Positions 58,584-64,000 of a stretch of DNA of 64,000 bases are shown piece after piece. The notes below the pieces were generated by a model. It searched no databases. It was not told the DNA's origin and saw nothing but the letters and a program-made list of their open reading frames with translations. The DNA comes from Hallerella sp964587155 (lineage in GTDB: Bacteria; Fibrobacterota; Fibrobacteria; Fibrobacterales; Fibrobacteraceae): the NCBI GenBank assembly GCA_964587155.1, contig CAZPKF010000011.1, forward strand, positions 1 through 64,000. Reading direction: 5' to 3'. Both the position numbers and the translations under genes were made by a program. Each line of letters opens with the position of its first letter. Position 1 is the first letter of the stretch.

Positions 58584-59651
58584 TTAAACTCCCAACTTTT
58601 CCAGATCCTTTTCAAGTTGAGTCGGATCCGGGGACTTGGCTACCGCTTCAAAGTGTTCCAGTTTTCCCTGACGCACAAGTTCCGCAAGTCTCATGTTCAT
58701 CGTGTTCATGCCGTACTTTTGACCGATTTCAATCATTGAGCCTATCTGATGAGATTTATTGTCGCGGATGAGCGCTCGAATGGCTGGAGTCACATTCATA
58801 ATTTCGTAACACATGACTCGCCCGCCGCCGATTTTGGGCAAAAGCATCTGACAAACGACGCCCTGAAGGACAAAGGAAAGCTGCGTGCGAACCGTTTGCT
58901 GTTCTCCTTGCGGGAACGCATCCACGATACGGTTAATCGTTTGGACCGCGGAGTTCGTGTGGAGAGTCGCAAGCGTCAAGTGGCCCGTTTCCGCAATGGT
59001 CAAAGCTGCCCGAATCGTTTCGAGATCGCGCATTTCGCCGATGAGAACAACATCCGGGTCTTGTCTTAAGGCCATTTTCAGCGCCTGGGAAAAGCTCTGC
59101 GTATCGTTTCCCACTTCGCGCTGGTTAACCATGCAATTTTGATGCTTGTGCAAAAATTCAATCGGATCTTCAATCGTGAGAATGTGCTCGTGGCGTTCCT
59201 TGTTGATTTTATCAATCATGGCGGCGAGAGTCGTCGATTTTCCGGAACCGGTAGAGCCCGTCACCAAGACAAGGCCCGAAGGCCGCGTTGTAAATTCGGC
59301 AAGAATCGGAGGCAAATCCAACTGTTTGAACGTTTTGATTTCGAGCGGGATGATGCGGAGCGCCAAAGCGACACAACCACGCTGCAGATAAGCGTTTGCA
59401 CGGAAACGTGCCAAATTGGCTATGCCAAAAGAAAAATCGCATTCTTTGTTTTGCTCAAACGACTTTTTTTGAAGTTCGTTCATGAGACTGTAAGTCATGC
59501 GCATGGTTTCTTCGGGGGTGAGTTTTTCCGTTCCCATCGGAGAAAGTTTACCCGCCAGACGGAGCATGGGCGGAATTCCCGCCGTCACATGCAAGTCAGA
59601 AGCTCCGCGCTTCACCATTTCGGAAAGTAAATCCTGAATGTTATATGCCAT
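58584..59651 (-). CDS. pilT: Type IV pilus retraction ATPase PilT
   Basis: A 355-residue hexameric secretion ATPase. Walker A is LVTGSTGSGKSTTLAAMID, the Asp box HILTIEDPIEFLHKH, Walker B ALRQDPDVVLIGEMRDLET and the His box ATLHTNSAVQTINR. The C-terminal AIRALIRDNKSHQI and GMNTMNMRL are typical of PilT rather than PilB. It retracts pili for twitching or adhesion. TATATT is exactly six bases before the ATG, with no Shine-Dalgarno. It is co-transcribed with pilC. Confidence 0.95.
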   Translation of the reverse strand: MAYNIQDLLSEMVKRGASDLHVTAGIPPMLRLAGKLSPMGTEKLTPEETMRMTYSLMNELQKKSFEQNKECDFSFGIANLARFRANAYLQRGCVALALRIIPLEIKTFKQLDLPPILAEFTTRPSGLVLVTGSTGSGKSTTLAAMIDKINKERHEHILTIEDPIEFLHKHQNCMVNQREVGNDTQSFSQALKMALRQDPDVVLIGEMRDLETIRAALTIAETGHLTLATLHTNSAVQTINRIVDAFPQGEQQTVRTQLSFVLQGVVCQMLLPKIGGGRVMCYEIMNVTPAIRALIRDNKSHQIGSMIEIGQKYGMNTMNMRLAELVRQGKLEHFEAVAKSPDPTQLEKDLEKLGV

Positions 59652-59657
59652 ATTTTG

Positions 59658-59663
59658 AATATA
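59658..59663 (-). promoter_or_regulatory. -10-like TATATT, 6 bases before pilT
   Basis: TATATT, spacer CAAAAT, ATG at 59651; no Shine-Dalgarno. Confidence 0.52.
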
Positions 59664-59680
59664 ACTAAATTAATGGATGG

Positions 59681-60160
59681 ATGAACTTTTTTTCAAAAAT
59701 CGCAACGCTCCTGCCATTTGCCTTTGCCGCCTTTTGCGGAACTTCCTGTTCGGATGCCGCCTACGACCGCATTCCCGAAAAAATCGAAGGCTACGATGGG
59801 GTGAACCTTTTCATTTTTCACGCTTCTTGGTGCTCTTATTGCAATGCGGAGCTTCCCCTATTAAAACGTCTGTACAGCGAATATTCCCCTTGCGGATTGC
59901 ACGTGATCGGCATCAACGAAGACGATGACGAAAACATCATGCACAAATACGTCAAAGAAAAAGAAATACCGTTTCCCGTTGTACACTGGGATTATTCCCT
60001 GATGAAAAAATTCGGCCATCCGCGATCCATTCCCACGCACATTTTGATAGACAGTTCCGGAGTCATCCGGCTGCGGCAAATAGGACCTTTCAAAGAAACA
60101 GAAGCGCGTGTGCAAATCGAAAAGGCGCTAGGAAACGCCGTTACGCATTGTCGTCCATAA
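59681..60160 (+). CDS. Secreted thioredoxin-like (TlpA-type) protein
   Basis: A 159-residue thioredoxin-fold protein: a signal peptide (about 1-22; a weak lipobox at GTSC), then FHASWCSYCNAELPLLKRLY with the redox CxxC (WCSYC), and the cis-Pro region RSIPTHILIDSSGVI. This is the TlpA/ResA class, which reduces or maintains thiols outside the cytoplasm, for example in cytochrome c maturation. It is a single gene. Its 3' end overlaps convergent epmA by 20 bases. Confidence 0.85.
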   Translation: MNFFSKIATLLPFAFAAFCGTSCSDAAYDRIPEKIEGYDGVNLFIFHASWCSYCNAELPLLKRLYSEYSPCGLHVIGINEDDDENIMHKYVKEKEIPFPVVHWDYSLMKKFGHPRSIPTHILIDSSGVIRLRQIGPFKETEARVQIEKALGNAVTHCRP

Positions 60161-61100
60161 AAAGAACAACATCAGCAATTTCCTTTTTGCCGAGCGCAAG
60201 CATATAAAGTCTGTCTAATCCCACGGCGACCCCCGAAGCGGCAGGCATTCCGTTTTCTAGTGCGGCGAGAAATCTTTCATCTATCGCCGGAACAGGTTTT
60301 TGGTTCGCCTTCCGATAAGCAACATCCAATTCGAAGCGACGGCGCTGCTCCTCCGCATCCGTCAACTCTTCGTAACCATTGCAAAGTTCCATGTTGTCGA
60401 TATAAAGTTCAAACCGTTTCGCAACGCGGTCACCTTCTGAATTGACATACGTTTTGGCGAGAGCGGCACAACTTTCCGGATAATCCATGAGAAATTGTGG
60501 GATATCTTTGCCCAAATTCGGTTCTACGAGAGTCACCATCAGATAATCCCACCAATCTTCGCGGGAAAACGCATCTGAATTTTCGACATCGGGAACGCCC
60601 TTTTCCCTTAAAGCCCGGCGAAACTCATTTGCAGAATCCGTAAAAGGATCCACTCCGGCATAACGCCTGTAAGCCTCGCGGAAACACAACCGCTCTGCCC
60701 GAACGGGCCTTCCCAAAATTTCAGAAGCAAACTCCTCGACTTCTTCCATCAGCTTTTCAAACGGCATCCCAACGCGATACCATTCCACCAGCTGAAATTC
60801 GGAATTGTGCTTTCCTCCGATTTCATCTTGACGAAACGCATGGGCAATTTCAAAAATATCGCCAAACCCGGCAGCGAGCAGACGTTTCAAATGAAATTCG
60901 GGGCTGGTCATCAAATAACGGGAAATGTTACCCGAAGTTTCAAAATAATCCAAATGCGCATCCGTTCCGCTTGCGCGGGAAAGCACGGGCGTTTCGACTT
61001 CCAAAACACCACGGACTTCAAAAAATTTCCGCACTTTCGCCGTCAGCGCGGTGCGCGCTTTCCACGTTTCCAAAGAGCAATTGGGCAAAAACGATTTCAT
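60141..61100 (-). CDS. epmA: Elongation factor P beta-lysyltransferase EpmA (PoxA/GenX)
   Basis: A 319-residue class-II lysyl-tRNA-synthetase-like protein without the anticodon-binding domain. Motif 2 appears in FEIAHAFRQDEIGGKHNSEF and EWYR; motif 3 is GVAVGLDRLYMLALG. The N-terminal FFEVRGVLEVETPVLSRASG fits EpmA. It attaches beta-lysine to a Lys of EF-P, so the cell should also have EpmB and a Lys34-type EF-P; neither is in the window. The ATG at 61100 overlaps the upstream stop (ATGA); a frame to 61253 lies in that gene. Confidence 0.92.
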   Translation of the reverse strand: MKSFLPNCSLETWKARTALTAKVRKFFEVRGVLEVETPVLSRASGTDAHLDYFETSGNISRYLMTSPEFHLKRLLAAGFGDIFEIAHAFRQDEIGGKHNSEFQLVEWYRVGMPFEKLMEEVEEFASEILGRPVRAERLCFREAYRRYAGVDPFTDSANEFRRALREKGVPDVENSDAFSREDWWDYLMVTLVEPNLGKDIPQFLMDYPESCAALAKTYVNSEGDRVAKRFELYIDNMELCNGYEELTDAEEQRRRFELDVAYRKANQKPVPAIDERFLAALENGMPAASGVAVGLDRLYMLALGKKEIADVVLFMDDNA

Positions 61101-62239
61101 TCTTGAACACAACGGACTGACAGTCCAAATTTTTTGTCCACCGAAGCTTTTTCTATTGCCTGGGCATCGGAAAACAAGTTGCGGACAAATCCGCGACTTG
61201 CGTCTTCTTCCGTCGCAGTCCAAAAATAAGTGCCTTCGCCTGCCAAAGTGCAAATACCGCTTTGGTTGAAATAACCGCCAAATCGCACTGTCACGGCAAA
61301 AGCCGCCTGAGATTCGGGAGAAAGCAATTCAAAGTCCGCATCAGTTGCCATGCGAAATCCTTCGGGACAAGCCTGATTTGCCGCGTTGAAGGTGTAAAGG
61401 CGGCCAAACTTCTGACAGTTCAGCGAATCGCCGTCATAACAAGCGGATGAATCGGGAATTTCAAAATTCGCATTGTCAATCGTCCAAACCTGTTCCCCAA
61501 AGCGTTCGGTTCGATACCGTTTTCCATCCCGAGCATCGACAACCGTTCCCACTTCCGGGCAACGGAAGGACACGTTTGCAGAATCGAGTAAACTGTCCAG
61601 CGTTCCCTGGAATATCGCACAAAAAGTGAAAAATCTTTTTTGAAAGGCGATTTCGGCAGGATTCGATTTTTGAATTTCGGCAAGCGCCTGTTCCAAATTG
61701 GGTACAGAGGAATCTGGCATTGCAACCCGAGCATCCATCTGTATCAACGTTTGATACCACAACGGAGCAAATTCAAACGACACATTCCAAAACGCATCGA
61801 GCGCCAATGAATCCAAGCGGAGCATCACCGGATTGATGTGGGAAACTTTGACTTTTTTGGAAACAAGCTTTTGCGGTGTTTGCGCACACGTCAGGGAATC
61901 GGGCGCATCTAAGCGGGAAAAGCTGGAGTCGGCACGTTCGGCGCAAGCAGCGAGGCACGCTTCCCGTTCCTTTTTTTTACAAGGTTCCCACACAAGAGAA
62001 TCCACTTTTTCCGTCACCGGCTTTGAAAAAGTGCGATTTTTTTGGGCCAATTCCACCGTTTTTTGAAAAAGCGCAATCGATGCGGAATCACCGAGCTTTC
62101 CTGCCGAAGCGAGAGATGTCAACTCTTCTAGGCAAGCTTCCACTTTTTTAGGTTTGGAACAAGTTTTTGAAACTTTTGGTTGAGCGGCCATCAACGCCAC
62201 CGCACTGAACAAAATCAAAATGGCAATGGAATATTTCAT
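61097..62239 (-). CDS. Secreted protein with C-terminal Fibrobacter major paralogous domain
   Basis: A 380-residue protein with a signal peptide (MKYSIAILILFSAVALMAAQ), a Cys-containing helical middle and, over the last 130 residues, the Fibrobacter succinogenes major paralogous domain (TIGR02145-like): DARDGKRYRTERFGEQVWT, NCQKFGRLYTFNAANQACPE, GFRMATDADFELL and FGLSVRCV. This family is greatly expanded in Fibrobacter, usually at the cell surface, with unknown function. It is coupled to epmA by ATGA, which is an odd pairing. TATATT lies exactly six bases before the ATG. Confidence 0.85.
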   Translation of the reverse strand: MKYSIAILILFSAVALMAAQPKVSKTCSKPKKVEACLEELTSLASAGKLGDSASIALFQKTVELAQKNRTFSKPVTEKVDSLVWEPCKKKEREACLAACAERADSSFSRLDAPDSLTCAQTPQKLVSKKVKVSHINPVMLRLDSLALDAFWNVSFEFAPLWYQTLIQMDARVAMPDSSVPNLEQALAEIQKSNPAEIAFQKRFFTFCAIFQGTLDSLLDSANVSFRCPEVGTVVDARDGKRYRTERFGEQVWTIDNANFEIPDSSACYDGDSLNCQKFGRLYTFNAANQACPEGFRMATDADFELLSPESQAAFAVTVRFGGYFNQSGICTLAGEGTYFWTATEEDASRGFVRNLFSDAQAIEKASVDKKFGLSVRCVQE

Positions 62240-62245
62240 GCCGAC

Positions 62246-62251
62246 AATATA
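62246..62251 (-). promoter_or_regulatory. -10-like TATATT, 6 bases before the Fibrobacter-domain gene
   Basis: TATATT, spacer GTCGGC, ATG at 62239; no Shine-Dalgarno. Confidence 0.52.
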
Positions 62252-62369
62252 GAAATATCCAATACCCGGAATTCGTTTGGAATTTTGTTCTTCGCTATTT
62301 GCATTCAAAAGGAATCGTTTCCCATGATGCGGAATCCTTTATTCAAAAAAGCACATTCCTCCCTTTTGC

Positions 62370-62375
62370 TATCTT
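62370..62375 (+). promoter_or_regulatory. -10-like TATCTT, 6 bases before sufS
   Basis: TATCTT, spacer TTAAAT, ATG at 62382; no Shine-Dalgarno. Confidence 0.52.
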
Positions 62376-62381
62376 TTAAAT

Positions 62382-63617
62382 ATGAACTACCCCGTTGAAG
62401 AAATCCGCGCACAATTTCCCGTTCTCGCTTTACACGATAAAGATTCCAAGCCGTTCGCTTTTTTGGACAGCACCGCCACGACACAAAAACCAGAAAGCGT
62501 CATTGACGCGATGGACAATTTTTATCGCAAGCATTACAGTTCGGTCAAACGCGGTGTCTACGCAATGACAGCCCAAACAACAGACGCATACGAATCTGCT
62601 CGAAAAAAAGTCGCCGGGTTCATCCACGCCAAAAGTGAAAACGAAATCGTTTTCACCCGAGGAACGACTTCGAGCATCAATCTAGTCGCCTGGAGCTTTG
62701 GGCGAAAATATTTTCACCCTCAAGACGAAATCGTTATCAGCGCACTGGAACATCATGCAAACATCGTCCCTTGGCAGCTGATCGGCGAAGAGCGCGAAAC
62801 AACTCTCAAAGTCATTCCCGTTGATGACAACGGCGATTTGATCTTAGAAAAGATTCCCGAACTGATTGTTCCCGGGAAAACGAAATTGGTCGCCTTGGCG
62901 CAAATCAGCAACACTATCGGCACAGAAAATCCCGTAAAAGAAATCATCCGGACAATTCGGAGTGTTGATCCGGAAATCAAAATCTTAATCGATGCAGCCC
63001 AAAGTGCACCTCATAAAAAAATCGACGTTCAAGATTTGGACGCTGATTTTTTGGCATTTTCAGGCCACAAAATGTACGGGCCCACAGGCATCGGCGTTCT
63101 TTACGCCAAATCCGAAATTTTGCAAGAAATGCCCCCTGTTGAAGGCGGCGGTGAAATGATTGACCAGGTGACTTTTGAAAAAACGACATTTGCTCCGCCA
63201 CCTGACCGATTCGAAGCGGGAACGCCCCCCATCGCCGAAGTCATCGGACTTGGAGCCGCCATCGAATGGATTAACCGTACAGGGATTGAAGCTATTGCCG
63301 CGCACGAACAGGAAATTTTGCGTTATGCGGAAAAACAGCTTCGGTCGATTCCGGGATTGCACATTTTAGGCGCGCCCAAACAGCGCGGCTCCCTGCTGAG
63401 CTTTACTCTAGATTCCGCCCATCCTCACGATGCAGCAACCCTTCTCGACGAAGAAGGCATCGCTGTCCGCAGCGGACATCACTGCGCCCAACCCGTCATG
63501 CGGCGTTTTAATGTTCCCGCCACCATTCGGGCAAGCTTTGGCGCTTATACTCAAAAATGGGAAATCGACCGATTGGTTGAAGGCCTTCGCCGCGTGAACC
63601 GCATTTTTGGCGTTTAA
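62382..63617 (+). CDS. sufS: SufS-type cysteine desulfurase
   Basis: A 411-residue PLP enzyme of group II desulfurases. Visible are FLDSTATTQKPESVIDAM (with TAT where AAT is usual), FTRGTTSSINLVAWSFG, SALEHHANIVPWQ, the PLP lysine in FLAFSGHKMYGPTGIGVLY and the short active-site loop SGHHCAQPVM with catalytic Cys. It releases sulfur from cysteine for iron-sulfur assembly. No sufE, sufU or other suf genes are adjacent; GtrA follows convergently. A predicted leaderless start is present. Confidence 0.93.
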   Translation: MNYPVEEIRAQFPVLALHDKDSKPFAFLDSTATTQKPESVIDAMDNFYRKHYSSVKRGVYAMTAQTTDAYESARKKVAGFIHAKSENEIVFTRGTTSSINLVAWSFGRKYFHPQDEIVISALEHHANIVPWQLIGEERETTLKVIPVDDNGDLILEKIPELIVPGKTKLVALAQISNTIGTENPVKEIIRTIRSVDPEIKILIDAAQSAPHKKIDVQDLDADFLAFSGHKMYGPTGIGVLYAKSEILQEMPPVEGGGEMIDQVTFEKTTFAPPPDRFEAGTPPIAEVIGLGAAIEWINRTGIEAIAAHEQEILRYAEKQLRSIPGLHILGAPKQRGSLLSFTLDSAHPHDAATLLDEEGIAVRSGHHCAQPVMRRFNVPATIRASFGAYTQKWEIDRLVEGLRRVNRIFGV

Positions 63618-63620
63618 AAA

Positions 63621-64000
63621 TCAAGATTCCCTGTTTCGAAAAACCCAGTAGCGGAAAAAAATGTAACTGACGACAACATAAGCCGCATTAGCTACCAAAT
63701 TCGCCAAATACCCCGCACTCAAATAGCCGCCCACCGAAGGCAGCGCATTTTTGAGTGATTCCAATACAAACAAATTCACAGAATACGCACAAAGGAACAC
63801 AACTGCAAAACGAAAAATTTCTGTCTGTTTGCTATTGTGACTTTTAAAATTCCAGCGACGATTCATCCAATAAGAATTTATTCCCCCAGCCACAAAACCC
63901 AAAAAATTAGACACTTCCAAATTCCAACGCAAGCATTCGTATAACACCCAAACAACAACCAAAGTCACACAAGTGTTGACAATTCCAATCAGGTTGTATT
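63621..64000 (-). CDS. GtrA-family membrane protein (5' end outside window)
   Basis: About 126 residues with four membrane segments; the frame continues to the last bases of the window (reading NLIGIVNTCVTLVVVWVLYE), so the N-terminus is cut off and the GTG at 63968 is internal. The family pattern is present: SNFLGFVAGGINSYWMNRRW followed by FRFAVVFLCAY and SYIFFRYWVF. GtrA proteins are thought to help flip or present lipid-linked sugars for surface glycosylation. Confidence 0.85.
   Translation of the reverse strand, partial: YNLIGIVNTCVTLVVVWVLYECLRWNLEVSNFLGFVAGGINSYWMNRRWNFKSHNSKQTEIFRFAVVFLCAYSVNLFVLESLKNALPSVGGYLSAGYLANLVANAAYVVVSYIFFRYWVFRNRES

Noticed and set aside
1..64000. CRISPR arrays, tRNA or rRNA genes, insertion sequences
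   Set aside because: No spaced repeats, cloverleaf-type sequences, rRNA segments or transposase genes were seen in either strand; intergenic space is too small for most of these.

Overview
The window is a dense stretch of a Gram-negative bacterial chromosome, almost certainly from the phylum Fibrobacterota (Fibrobacter or a close relative). The evidence is a secreted protein at 61097-62239 ending in the Fibrobacter succinogenes major paralogous domain, a secreted protein with poly-serine tracts, and a double-membrane toolkit (lptF, lptG, a BamD-like lipoprotein, several lipoproteins and outer-membrane barrels). No rRNA, tRNA, insertion sequence or CRISPR array was recognised, and no gap between genes exceeds 300 bases. 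Neighbouring genes very often overlap by ATGA, GTGA or TTGA.

Layout. 1-6443: surface-polysaccharide locus with three glycosyltransferases, a Wzx-type flippase, a FemAB/GNAT-like acyltransferase, a sugar aminotransferase and two tandem sugar ketoisomerase cupins, which suggests a 3-acylamino-3,6-dideoxyhexose. 6574-7994: ddh-dut. 8007-10680: heavy-metal efflux ATPase, separate HMA metallochaperone and ArsR regulator. 10716-15258: NERD protein, second flippase, LicD with a TagD-like cytidylyltransferase, GT8-like transferase. 15434-23135: SpoIIE-type phosphatase, HD protein, mutS, scpB, ilvD. 23417-29003: six-gene operon encoding a predicted ion-driven, peptidoglycan-anchored motor of unknown function. 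29018-35563: tadA, sodium/solute symporter, diguanylate cyclase, lptG, lptF. 35635-38830: BamD-like lipoprotein, barrel protein, PHP hydrolase. 38787-43387: five-gene cell-envelope operon. 43449-50903: xerC, guaB, tandem retropepsin-like protein, histone-like/DksA fusion with a coupled small Cys-rich ORF, lepA, atypical signal peptidase. 50908-57237: hemD-hemC-hemA, Ser-tract protein, folB, comM, spoVG. 57378-64000: pilC-pilT, thioredoxin-like protein, epmA, Fibrobacter-domain protein, sufS, partial GtrA.

Two observations stand out. First, the operon at 23417-29003 combines a MotA/ExbB/ZorA-like channel carrying a tail of about 400 residues, a MotB/ZorB-like OmpA protein with the ion-binding Asp, two soluble proteins of unknown function, a lipoprotein and a beta-helix protein. 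It lacks the Zorya effectors and sits between housekeeping genes. Second, many operon-first genes have a -10-like hexamer (TATCTT, TATATT and similar) exactly 6 bases before the start codon and no Shine-Dalgarno sequence, which implies leaderless mRNAs. Genes inside operons usually carry clear GGAGG sites instead.
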